A stretch of 64,000 nt of DNA from Silene conica. Its lineage: Eukaryota; Streptophyta; Magnoliopsida; Caryophyllales; Caryophyllaceae. The notes beneath the pieces are model-generated. The model was not told the origin of the DNA. It saw only the letters and a program-made list of their open reading frames with translations, and searched no databases. Numbering within the stretch: position 1 is the first letter of the stretch; every line of letters starts with the position of its first letter. The translations under genes and the position numbers were made by a program. This document shows, piece by piece, positions 11,268-22,372 of this stretch. The stretch is from positions 59,107,048 to 59,171,047 of the forward strand of contig CM055311.2 of NCBI GenBank assembly GCA_029255685.2, written 5' to 3'.

Positions 11268-12716
11268 CTACTGTTCCATGAATTGTACTTGGCCATCACT
11301 AGGCCTTTGATTCAACGAGCTACCTTCAGCATTGATGGCTTCCACTTTCCGACGCCAAACTGGTGAATCGCTCTCAGATTTGCGCTCCATCTTATACTCC
11401 TTAAATAGTGTTGCCATGCTCTTCTCATTCTGCGTGCCTTGCTCGATTGCTAGGGCTCCCCAAGCTGATCCTGTACATTTAAAAACAGAAACACGACCCT
11501 TCTTCTTGCTCTCTAAACGAGGCGATGTTGTAAGTGTGACAGGAAAATTAATGGCACGAGGGGGCTCATTAGTAATCATAGGATCGGGAGGCATCTCATT
11601 TATAGGGGTTGTGTCAGAAGCTACAGCATGAATAACATTACACTCTAGAATACGCATTGGTCCCTTATGAGTAGTAGGTTGGGCAAAAACAAGTTCCTCA
11701 CCACCAACATTAAATGTTAACGTGCGCAACCAGACATCAACGATAGCTTGTGTGGTATGCAAAAACGGTCGTCTTAAAATAATATGGGTGTGCGAATCTT
11801 CGGGTATATCGAGCACGACGAAATCAACAGGAATAAAGAAACGTCCTATTTTTACAGGGATTTCCTCTAGTACTCCTAGTGGTCGTGTCAATGTTCGGTC
11901 CGCCATCTGGACTGTCATATTAGTGCAATGAAACTGTGTAAATCCCAACCGCTTAGCTAGAGACAAAGGCATCACGCTAACACTAGCGCCTAAGTCACAT
12001 AAGGCTCTATCAATGAACTTTAATCCGATGTAACATGGTATTGAGAAACTCTCGGGGTCAGTCAATTTGGTCGGGGTCCTATTTTGGAGGTGTGCGGAAC
12101 ACTCCTCCGAAAATGTAACGGTCTCTATCTCGTCCACTGAACGTTAACGCATTAAAATTTCCTTCATAAACTTTAGATAAGAGGGTACCTTCTTAACCAA
12201 GTCGAGAAAGGGAATGTGTACGTTCAATCCTTGTACAAGTTGACCAAATCTAGCGAACTCCGGCTCCGTCTTTTTTACTTTTTTCAAACGTCCTGGGAAA
12301 GGAACGTGTTCGTCGGAATCAGGCTTATGAGTGTCACGGATTAAGGCATTATTGATCATTCGTTGATTAGGAGGCCTCGATCGAAGATTTTCAGCCTCTA
12401 CAGTGCTCGATCGAGGAAATTCAACAGGTATTTCTCTCGATCGACCTTCGTCCTTTCTCGATCAAGAGATTTCTTCCTCAACAGTGCTCGATCGATCGCT
12501 TTTCTCAGCTACAGTGGTCGATCAAGAAGAATGTTGTTCTCGATCGACTGATTCTCTAGTACAACTTCTCGATCGAGAAGCAGAATCCTCTCGATCGAGA
12601 ACATTTTCAGCAACAACAACTCTTATCTTGGTTTTCGTACCTTCAAGATTAGACAAAACAGTAGGATCAGTAGTTTTAACATCAGAATAAGAATTTCCAG
12701 ACCTTAAGGTTATCAT
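11268..12716 (-). pseudogene. Athila gag-protease linker and aspartic protease
   Basis: Begins with the Athila-type motif ITLRSG at about 12700-12716, then a linker holding palindrome array 2. Next comes a segment ending PSYLKFMKEIL, the conserved stretch before the protease in Athila/Tat polyproteins. The retropepsin-like domain follows with ALCDLGASVSVMP (catalytic Asp in D-L-G, near 11990). Breaks: a TGA near 12522 and a TAA at 12144-12146; the frame resumes three codons later. It ends in a TAG at 11268. The protein would cut the Gag polyprotein. The protease fold itself is open over 289 codons. Confidence 0.8.
12376..12610. repeat. CTCGATCGAG palindrome array 2 (in coding linker)
   Basis: About nine copies or near copies (for example TTCTCGATCAAG, GGTCGATCAAG) spaced 20-30 bp inside the gag-protease linker, where they encode LDRE- or SRSR-like peptides. 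Several are decayed by C-to-T or G-to-A changes at CpG; one turns a CGA codon into the TGA stop near 12522. Confidence 0.8.
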
Positions 12717-14487
12717 GTTAAGGGTCTCTTTTCGCTTCTCGGACTAAGATGACAACTGTCCAGGTTGCCTCACGGATTGATTTGCAGCTAGTTGGGCTAT
12801 CTGAGACTCAAGCATCTTGATTGTGGCATTGTTGGCTTGGTCTGACTTTGACATTTGTGTAGCCAAGGATTAAATCATTGACTTCAGTTCCCCTATTTCC
12901 AAAATTCCTCCAGATGAGGAACTCCCATGCTGCGGGTTAGCGAATTGAGGTGCCGTGTGAAACTGTTGTTTATGCGGCGGCACATAAGCTTGTTGTTGTC
13001 ATGGAGGGGTCGGATTTGGGGCATTTTGACTTGTACACCTCAAATTAGGGTGGATATACCCTTGGTTGTAGCCTCCTCCCTGGCGGTATTGCTGAAAAGA
13101 GTATACTTGCTCTTTATCAGCAAAATAATCAACAGCAACATGGCCTGGTTCACCACATCTCTCACATAAAACGGCTTCCTCTTTTTGCATCATGTGAACC
13201 GTTTGACGGCTCCCAGAACTTTGATTCTCCGACCTCTCAATCTTAGCAAAAAGTTTATCGAACTTGGCCTCCAACCCTTCAGTCTCAATATAGGCCACGG
13301 TCCTTGTTCCGCTCCTTGGATTACAATATTCTGAAGTATGAGTAGCCATTTCCTCAATTAGATTCCAATCCTTGTCATCGTCAACCTCACGTTGGAACCT
13401 TCCATTCGCGGCAGAATCGAGTATAGCACGGTGATCATCTTATAGACCATTGTAAAACTGATTACAAATGAACCATGGTGAGGAACAGCTCTAACATAGC
13501 CCTTGTAACGATCCCAAGCCTCACTTAAGTTCTCAGCCGGCTTTTGTTTAAAGTTTGTGATTTGTGTCCTCAAAACGTTTGTCCTTTGTGGTGGGAAGTA
13601 TTTCTTGTAAAACGCTAAGGCTAAAGAGGTCCAATCAGTAATTCCCGCTGCTTCTCTATCCAAATCTGACAACCACTCCCTAGCATTATCAGTTAAAGAG
13701 AAAGGAAAAAGGGCTTCCTTTATCTTATCCTGGGTCACGCCCCTAGTAGCTGGGATAGAAGAACAGTAGTTAGCAAACCGTTCCATGTGCTTCCTCGGGT
13801 CTTCACCCGCGACTCCCCTATATAAGTTCCTCTCAACCATGTTAATGTAGGATGGTCGGAAGTCAAGTGTTTGACCATCTTCATTGCTGGCTAAGTGATG
13901 CCCGTCGTTGAGGGTACCAAAGATAAATTTATAATTCCTAAACTTAAACTATAGATAGTGAAAGTCAGGGTCGAACCACAGAGAGGTGGGGAATGTTTAT
14001 TGTTGAATGTTAATGTTTAAAGGTAACAAATTTGGGGGTTTGATTGGTTGATTACTATATCTAAGGCAAAGATTAAAATAAAACAAGAAATAAAGATGAG
14101 AATAAAATATAATAAAAGGGATGCTAGGATGTTCGGGGTAATAAATAGCTAAGGTAATATAAATCCTAAGGTCAACATGTATTGCAGTCGCGTAAGGGGG
14201 TGTAACATAACTTTTTAGGTCTATGCTACCTAATAGCTCCTTTCGGCCTATGCTATTAGTTCCTAGGTCTCACAATTATTGGGTGTCAACAATAAGGGTG
14301 ATTCCTAAATCCTAGGTCACATACCTTTCAGTCTTAAGTAACCTAGCCGTCTTAAGGTGTAAACCAATGCCCTTCCCATATGTTTCAATCTTAGGTAGGT
14401 CATTACTAACGTCCTACAAGTCTCTTTTCAGTCTCATTGTAGGATATTATAGTCAGCAAGTTAAGACGAAACAAGATACATACGCGG

Positions 14488-14566
14488 GTGGTCGACCGAC
14501 CAGCTATTCCAGTCGGCCGACCACAGCCTCGGTCGACCGACCCACTATTTGAGTCGGCCGACCGCG
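14488..14566. repeat. GGTCGACCGACC motif cluster A
   Basis: Four alternating copies of GGTCGACCGACC and GTCGGCCGACC in about 80 bp, inside the solo LTR. A similar cluster of four lies at 15043-15178. Confidence 0.85.
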
Positions 14567-15042
14567 GCTCTGCTACAAGTCGGTCTCAGAATTTCTACTA
14601 CCTACGCATATTCATCCCCTACATCCTAACATATGAAATTTAGCTACTCATGGTTGTTAAGATGATTATAAAAACGGGAATAAACATGGTAAACATAGTA
14701 AATAATCTAAACATGCGAGATTCAATAAAGCTTTGGATTCTGATTTAAACGAATGTAACGATAATAAGAACAATAATAAAGCTAGATTAAAAGAGTAATT
14801 ACCACACTCGGAATTTAGGCAGAAAGGAACAAACTTTATTGAATGCTTGGGAATTATTGAAAGATTACAAATAAACTAACGAACTGAATAGAAACTGAAT
14901 GATTGAATCCCTCTAAAACTGAATATTTTTCGATGCTAAACCCTAATCAAGAGATTAGTTTATATAGGGCAAGAGATTAGAGTTTCCTAAAAGACTTCTA
15001 CTTCTAATTTATTTCCGAAAACTTGTTCCTGGGCTTCGCTGA

Positions 15043-15178
15043 GGTCGGTCGACCACTCTGGTGGGTCGGTCGACCACTTTCACGGGCTTAATTGAATTCT
15101 GGGCTTTTCTTCAGGATTTGGACTTTTATGAAAATCAGGCCTGGTCGACCGACTCGTTTAGTTGGTCGGTCGACCGCT
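15043..15178. repeat. GGTCGACCGACC motif cluster B
   Basis: Four copies (GGTCGGTCGACCAC, GGTCGACCGACTC types) near the 5' side of the solo LTR. The distance from the LTR start matches that of the CTCGATCGAG array in the Athila LTR at 15807-17820. Confidence 0.8.
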
Positions 15179-15785
15179 TCCGCAGGGAATTCTTCGGTTT
15201 TCTTCTCGCTTTGACTTTTGGTACTTAGATAAAGACTCCAGTTGACTTTCCACTGTTCCTTAATTAAGCAAAAGACTTGAGGACATGAATTTGGTGCTAA
15301 ATCGTCCCTTTTCCGCATAAATCTGCAAAAGTGCATAAAAATACGAAAGTACACGATTGTTGGGAAATAAAGGCTAAAACATAGTAAATGAGTGACCAAA
15401 TGCGTGTAAAAATAGATGAAAAACATCATAAAATAGACACGCATCACTAAGCTAAACCCCTTAGGAATAAATTCGGCGGTAGGTTTAGAATGGCTGGCAA
15501 TGTTAGGCATTCTGATTGGTAAAATGGTTTCAGCTTCAAAATTCTCCTCTAAAGTATCAACACTATCACTATCAGAAGTACTCAACGCTTCCTCCTAACG
15601 AACTCTCTCCAGCTCTCTTCTTCTGCGTAAGAAGGTCCTCTCAGGTTCGGGATCGGCCTCAACCAGTTCTCCCCTTAAAGACCTCCGCATACACAGCTGA
15701 AAGAAAACAACGAGAACAACCTTAAGGAGTTAAAATTCCTTAAGACAAGACAGATAAATACTTAAACAGAAAACAACGTCGCCTC

Positions 15786-15804
15786 CCCGACAACGACGCC
15801 AAAA
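15786..15804 (-). promoter_or_regulatory. Primer binding site of the Athila-type element
   Basis: Minus strand reads TGGCGTCGTTGTCGGGGAG next to the LTR end. This is close to the tRNA-Asp-type primer site TGGCGCCGTTGCCGGGGA used by Athila elements. It fixes the LTR boundary and the minus-strand orientation. Confidence 0.85.
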
Positions 15805-16637
15805 TTTGATGGCTGTCATTGTAGACACCAAATATAAACCTAATGAACTACTAACAAAAGCTAGCGGTAAATAGGGTCGATTCCACAGAGAGACTAACTG
15901 TCATCTATTGGTCTTTAATTGTCGGTCACAACTGGGGGTTTAAGGTTGTTTTGACTAAACTACGAGATATAAGATGAGAAAAAGGATAAGAAAATACCAA
16001 ACACGAGATGGATATGAAATAATTCAGGGAAAGGGAATATGCTAGGAATTCGGGTCACTGTGTTGTCTGCATTATCCGTGTAAACTAGGTTGGTCAGTTT
16101 ATTGGTAGGAAAGGTTGGGTTATTCCAGTCACGTCTCTAACCCGACTATACCTTCCGGTCTTAAGTCGCCTAAGGTTATTTTTGGTTGACTTCCGCCCTC
16201 ACAAAAACTAGTTATTATTGCTAAGCAAGTCTTACCCTTCCAACCTTCCGGTCTAGGTCGAGGTTTAACTAAACGAATGGTCTCCTGCGTGCACTCATTC
16301 AACCAAACATAATTAAATATATTGCTTAACGATAATTCCTACCGCAAAACTACCATCCCGATTACAACCTATCATGCATAAGAAACAATTTCCCTCATTC
16401 CGGCATATAAACAAATTAGCTATTCATAACGTAATTATAAACGAATACAACTACGATAATTATACTAACGATTAACATGCTATAAAATAGGATGAAAACA
16501 GAATGATAAAACAGGGATGAAGAGGGGATGTAAAACCGAGATAAAACGAGCAAGGGGGGCACAGTTTTCGAAGCTATTAAATGAGAAACAGAGGCGAGAA
16601 CTGGGACACGAAAACAATTGCTAATTAACGAGTAAAA

Positions 16638-16858
<221 letters not shown>

Positions 16859-17325
16859 TGATTCAGAATAGAATGAAACAGTGATGAGAAGGGAAGGGAA
16901 AATAGGAACGTATCTCATAAAACGAAAGGGAAACAGAGACGAGAACAGAGGCGAGAAACATGGCACAAAAACCAAGTCAAATAGCAACGGAAACCGAACG
17001 ATAACAAAGAGAATGTAAATAGTAAACAAAACAAACAGAATGATAAAGATTAAGAAGAGAAATAAGGATTACAAATAGGACGAAATCTGGTGTAAGAACG
17101 GAATTAAACCCGTATACAATCCTTGTAAGTGCGAAGGAAATAAGAACCAAAAGTGTTTATATTTCTGGAAAAATGACTACTAAGGGAATAAAGAGAAGAA
17201 AATAATATGAGAGTTCCTTAAAAAGCTAGATAACCTAAATGAACTCACAAACGAGTTCTTATATAAGACATAAAAGGAAACTGACAAAAACTCTCGGGAA
17301 AACTGAACAGTCACCCGACAAAGCT

Positions 17326-17525
17326 CTCGATCGAGAGAAATAGTTCCTCGATCGAGAGGAATCTTCTTCAAAATGGTCGATCGAGAGAAATAAACTTCTC
17401 TATCAAAAACTCTACTGCAAAACTGCTCGAACGAACAACAAAGCTTTCGATCGAGACTTCTGGACCCTTGAATCTTCTCGATCGAGCACAGGACAGCTCG
17501 ATCGAGGCTTTTTCTCCTCGATGGG
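17326..17525. repeat. CTCGATCGAG palindrome array 3 (in LTR)
   Basis: About nine copies or variants (GGTCGATCGAGAG, TTTCGATCGAGAC, GCTCGAACGAAC) in 200 bp, about 300-500 bp from the LTR start. Confidence 0.85.
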
Positions 17526-17820
17526 GTCTTCGATTGGCCTCATGATGGTTGACTTCCTTGACTTTCTTCTTTCGTGGTCGATGGCATCTCTCACGCTTCT
17601 CCACGAACGCATATTCGTCTTTGTCTTTTCCATCATCTACCGAAAATACAAAACTTGAGGTAGAAAAGCTCGGTTTCCGCTACAATCCGGTTCATATCTG
17701 CAAAATAGCAATACAAACACAAAGTAACCTATTCGGGGCATAAAGGATAATAAATCACCCAATTGCATGGAAATGTGTGCCAAAAAGGGACTAAAAAGTC
17801 TATAACATATGCACACATCA

Positions 17821-19465
17821 CCTACCTTAGTCCTTTTATTATTCACATGATGAATTTCAGTTGTTTGATCTAAAACATAAATGTCATTTATGGAAACCGC
17901 TTTGCCATAAATCATACTCCCTCCTACCCAACTTAAGTGTACCATTGTCATGAAAGGACAAAATTTATGAGATATTAGTTGTTTAATATTTTGGTTGAGT
18001 AGGGGTATGTAAATTGGAAAGAGGGTGTTATGATTTGTATAAAGTAAGTAGAGAAATGAGTGATTGGGTGAGTAATAAATGAAAATTAATAAGGGTAGAA
18101 TGGTAAAACATTGGTAAAAAACTTACTAAAAATGGACAATAGGACACTTTGCTGAATAGACGAAATGTACAATGGGACACTTACATTGGGTAGGAGGGAG
18201 TATTATTTAATGAAAAAGTATAAAAATTGTTCTTAATATTAAATTCGAAACCTTTTATATCTAACATGGATAGAGATAAAATGTTTTTATATAACGATGG
18301 AACAAAATAACAATTATTTAATTTCAAAATAAATCCACTAGGAAGTTTAAGTGCATAAGTTCCAACGGCAACAGCAGCAACTCGTGCTCCATTTCCAACT
18401 CGAAGATCAATCTCGCTTTTTGCTAAACGTCGCACGTCCCTCAGCCGTTGTGAATGATTACACAAGTGAGAACCACAACCAGTATCAAATACCCAAGTTG
18501 CAGAATTAGCGTGATTGATTTGAATCATGTGAATAGATGAAGATATACCTGTGGGCGTCCCACGTCCGGCTTTAACACCTCAAGGTAATTGGAGCAGTTC
18601 CACCTCCAATTGCCAAACTGGTGGCAATGGTGGCACTGTATATCGTTCCCCTTGCTCTTAGTCTTGCTCTTTGAGTTACTGGTCTCACCAGGCGCACTCT
18701 TTCCCTTTAACGGGCCAAGCGCTTGAAAGATGGCTTCTTAACATTTAAATCAGCCGAAGCCTTTCCCTTTCCTTTTGACTTGATCATTAAGACATCCCGC
18801 TTTTGGCTCCCACTCGAAATAAGATCATTCTCTTCTTGCATGAGTAGAGAGTGGAGCCCATGAAGACTTTTCTTCATGTCGTTCATATAGTAGTTCACCG
18901 TAAATTGGGTAAACCCATCATGAAGAGAGTGGAGGATGCGGTCAATGATGATATCCTCATTGATCTTGCACTGTAATTCCTCCAGTTTTTCGACATTCTC
19001 AATCATATTGAGAATTTGTGGGCTAACATATTGGCCCTTTTGGAGTTTCGTCTCAAAGAAAAGAACAGCGCAGTCATACTTAACGATTCCCGGAGCTTGC
19101 GAGAATTCGTTCGTTAGGGTGGTGAAAATCTTATTTGCACCTTGAGAAATGAAGTGGCGTTGCAAATTGGGTTTCATTGCTTCGATCAAAACGTTCTTAA
19201 TCGCACCGACCTCACGAGTGAACTCATCGTATGCAGTTAGTTGGGCTCCAGTCCTCGCGGTGGGCTCAGCTGCCATTGGCTTAATTAAATACTTGAGTTT
19301 GCCATCTGCGACGACAGTCTTCCGTAATTATGCCTCCCAATCAGCAAAGTTGCTCCCATCATTTTTAAGTCGAGTGGATTGATTAATATGGTCCATAAAT
19401 GATTGAAGTCATGATTCACGGGTGAGTGTAGCAGAAGGTCCAGTATTAACGTCACGGTCAGTCAT
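17821..19465 (-). pseudogene. Ty1/copia gag-protease, cut by Athila insertion
   Basis: Start codon at 19463-19465. The gag region includes GSNFADWE near 19350 and a UBN2-like segment to about 18710. A zinc knuckle at about 18605-18645 reads CHHCHQFGNWRWNC, with Asn where the metal-binding His should be. The protease motif WVFDTGCGSHLC is at about 18470-18510. The frame then runs toward the pre-integrase region (MIYGKAVSINDIYVL at about 17880) and stops at the Athila LTR. Breaks: TGA near 19410, TAA near 19327, a stop just before 18528, and a Stowaway MITE at 17917-18200. The rest of pol should lie beyond the other end of the Athila element, outside the window. Confidence 0.85.
17917..18200. 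mobile_element. Stowaway-type MITE
   Basis: 284 bp, inverted ends CTCCCTCCTACCCAA, TA duplications at 17915-17916 and 18201-18202. Inserted in the copia reading frame after the protease. Confidence 0.92.
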
Positions 19466-21412
19466 TTTAACAACAGTTTATAATTATCTACAATGCGAAA
19501 AAGAGATAGTAAGTAAAAGAAACATCGAATAATCGAAGTCAGTGTAAATGGTTTTAACAATGATTTAAACAGTTATGTAATTGACCCCTCTCGTTTGGAT
19601 TACATAAACGATCCCAAGACCCAACTTCTCTAAATTGGTAAGCTAACCACTTAGTTAGTTATACCTTAGAACTCTCGTTCGATAAATTTCTCAAATTTAT
19701 TTCATACTCCATTATAATCTAACACTGTTTTAAATTATAACGTTGAGTTCAACTAAATCAATATGCCCTACTTACCCGAGGTAGAAGGGGTCCACACAGA
19801 GAATAATATGTCCAATATGCCCGCCGACGAACAAGGGATTCATAGTCAATTAATCTAGAAGGACTAACCTCAATTTTAATTAAGAGAGAGATTCCATCAT
19901 TTATTTTAGATTCATTTTAAGTGAACAAAATTTAAGTGAATAAGAATAAATGACGGCTAAATTGACATCATATCTCACATGAAATCACGAATTCTGTACT
20001 ATATGATCCAATTTCGTACAATTTTAGGTGGTTTCGTTTAGGCGGAATATGATGATATGCAATAATTTTAAACATACGATGAATAAACAAGCGAGGAAAA
20101 AAATAAATAAAATCCTAGTGTGGTCTATCAACCTAGAGATTACAACTTTGGAATCCAATCACATTGGACCCGTGAAGCTTGGTGGAAACTCCGGTCTTGT
20201 GATGCATCAACGAGGTCCCTTAAACGTCTTCAAATCTCCACTTTAAAGTCTTCTTTCGAAATAAATTAGATTACATAAAATTACATAGCCAAAGTCCTAT
20301 TAATTACATCTATGAATAACGTACAAAAAAACGAAAAAGAAAAAAGGGAGATACGAGATATCATTAATTGCATCACCGATTACTTTGTCATCATTACGAA
20401 AAAGCAATCAAAACTAAGTCCACACTAGATTACATTACATTTCCAACGCTTAAAATAAAACATTCATCGAGAAAAATGCAATCATTCAACAATATAAATA
20501 TAAAACATTCATAATGCAAAATATTTATCCAAACCACCTTTTAATAATTTATGATATGTGAAAATTTCCGTAAATTCTCACAAAACAAACTAAAGATGTC
20601 ATACATATATAATAATCCAAGAATAATTCAAAATATTGCTTATAGTGAATTAATCTACTATTATTCTAAAAAATTAAAAATAATAATGTATCAAACAATA
20701 AAATAAAATACCATAAACAATTTACGATATTAAATTAAATTGATAAAAGAAGCCAATAAATTTGGCCAAACATAGGGATTTCTGAAAGACTTTCCAAAAA
20801 CAACTTTCCGGAAAACTTTCCAAAAATAAAACTTTCCAAAAAACATTTTTTTTATGTAAAACGGCCTGGAAAGCAATCTAAACGTTCGAACTTGGCTTAA
20901 AAACGACAACGTTGCTATGCAATCCAGTTTAGAATGTTGTTTACATTCGAAAACACTATTTTTTCAATGAAATCCGACACTCTGACCTTTCACAAAAAAA
21001 ATGGACTAAAAGAAAAAAAAGAAAAAAAAAGAAAAAAGAAACGTCGATCATTATTTTTTTTCTACGATTCTTAAAATTTTCGGCCGAAAATTTTTTTCAT
21101 TCATTATCATATAATAAACAAAAAAAAGTAAATTTCATTAATACACAAATTATCATATAACAAATGTAATAATCAAAATTTTCTGGGAGGATTTTATCGT
21201 ATAAAAATCGATTTATATTGTGTTGATTTAATCTTTATTATATCAACAAAGAAATCATATAAACTAAGTCAATTTAACTTTTAAAGTAACCAATGTAGGG
21301 CCGAAAAAATCAAGGATGTATCGATTTAAATCAAGAAAATCAAGAAACGATTTAACATCATATGAAAAATCAAGAACATATATACACATATTAAAACAAT
21401 TTTGAAGCCTAT
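19466..21412 (-). other. Long non-coding leader of the copia element
   Basis: About 1.95 kb between primer site and gag start codon, unusually long for copia. It is AT-rich with homopurine runs near 21000-21060 and no recognisable gene. It could include an unrecognised insertion. Confidence 0.5.
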
Positions 21413-21424
21413 GCTCCGATACCA
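21413..21424 (-). promoter_or_regulatory. Primer binding site, initiator-Met tRNA type
   Basis: Minus strand TGGTATCGGAGC, one mismatch from the usual copia primer site TGGTATCAGAGC, adjoining the LTR end. Confidence 0.8.
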
Positions 21425-21425
21425 C

Positions 21426-22372
21426 TTTTAGGAAATATCGTATATTTCATAATGAGATTAATCGTATTAATGTCATAAGGAAGGATTATATCAAAATTAA
21501 CTTTAATATGAATCCAACAACAGTAATTTAATCGATATAAGAAGAGAAGAAATAACCTTGGGTCTTTTGCTTTTGTCCTAAGAACAACCTAGTATAATAG
21601 ATTTCAATGCAGAAATACTCCTACCAATTGCACCCAAGATGATCCAAGAATATGCTTTGCACGGTTTTAATTCGGTCTGTACCTTACTGTTTTGTGCGTT
21701 TTTTTTTCTCTTCTATTTGCTAGCTGATTGAGATAGTCATACACGGCTGAAACTCGGCACAAAACAACATCCAATTTAAGAGCTCCAACTTGAATAAAAC
21801 TCTCTTTTATAAGTTTTTTTGAAGATCTTTTGGAGGTTATTATATTTATATTAAATCATAATCATGTGGACCGAAATCAACAAGTATTTCGTCCAAATTA
21901 AACGTGTAATTCGGTTACTTATCCGATATTATGATTTATCATATATATAAATACATGACAGGAGAATATAATATAATTAGTTATCGTATATTTAATTAAA
22001 TTTAATATCGCGTATTAAACTTATAAATATAACATTTATATTTATTTAGAATTAACATTTTAATTCATTTCTCCTAATAATCATTTAATCGTAATAAATA
22101 ATTATTCGTATTATTTACATGATTAATATTTAGTCAATTTAGGCATCTATGTAATATATCTTAATCACATTTCTTGGAATCATCCTATAGGTGTGACCAA
22201 TAGGGACCAACTAATCACCATCATCAGTATGACAGTAACGTCAAACTCCTAGCAAAGCCAACCATTACTGATTTACGTTAATTAGTTGATAAATATACAA
22301 AGTATCTCTTTGTGATCTTGTGAGAGATTTTGATTGTAGTCGCACTAACTGTGGAGGACACATGCTCCAACA
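21426..22372 (-). mobile_element. 5' LTR of the copia element
   Basis: Begins TGTTGGAGCATGTGTCC at 22372 (minus strand) and ends around 21426 with CCTAAAA, a decayed CCTAACA. The 5' part is similar to the LTR copies at 45700-46364 and 54488-55030, so the three belong to one family. The inner boundary is uncertain by a few bases. Confidence 0.75.

Larger units (their letters stand above)
13896..15446 (-). mobile_element. Solo LTR of a related Athila-type element
   Basis: 1,551 bp, TGATGCGTG ... GGGCATCA on the minus strand, with a perfect 5-bp target duplication CTAAG at 13891-13895 and 15447-15451. No internal region or second LTR, so it is a solo LTR left by recombination between LTRs. It carries its own palindromic motif (GGTCGACCGACC family) instead of CTCGATCGAG. 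Confidence 0.93.
12717..15690 (-). pseudogene. Athila-type gag (capsid and CCHC), interrupted
   Basis: Start codon at 15688-15690 (MRRSLRGE...). The Retrotrans_gag capsid domain is at about 13480-13840 (AREWLSDLDRE, FYKKYFPPQRT, LSEAWDRYKGY). A zinc knuckle lies at about 13125-13170, reading CERCGEPGHVAVDYF, so the last Cys is Tyr. Breaks: a TAG near 15595, a 1.55-kb solo LTR at 13896-15446, a frameshift near 13475, a TAA near 13437, and stops near 12997, 12870 and 12745. The frame runs on in phase across the solo LTR once one TSD copy is discounted. The product would form the particle; here it is dead. Confidence 0.85.
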
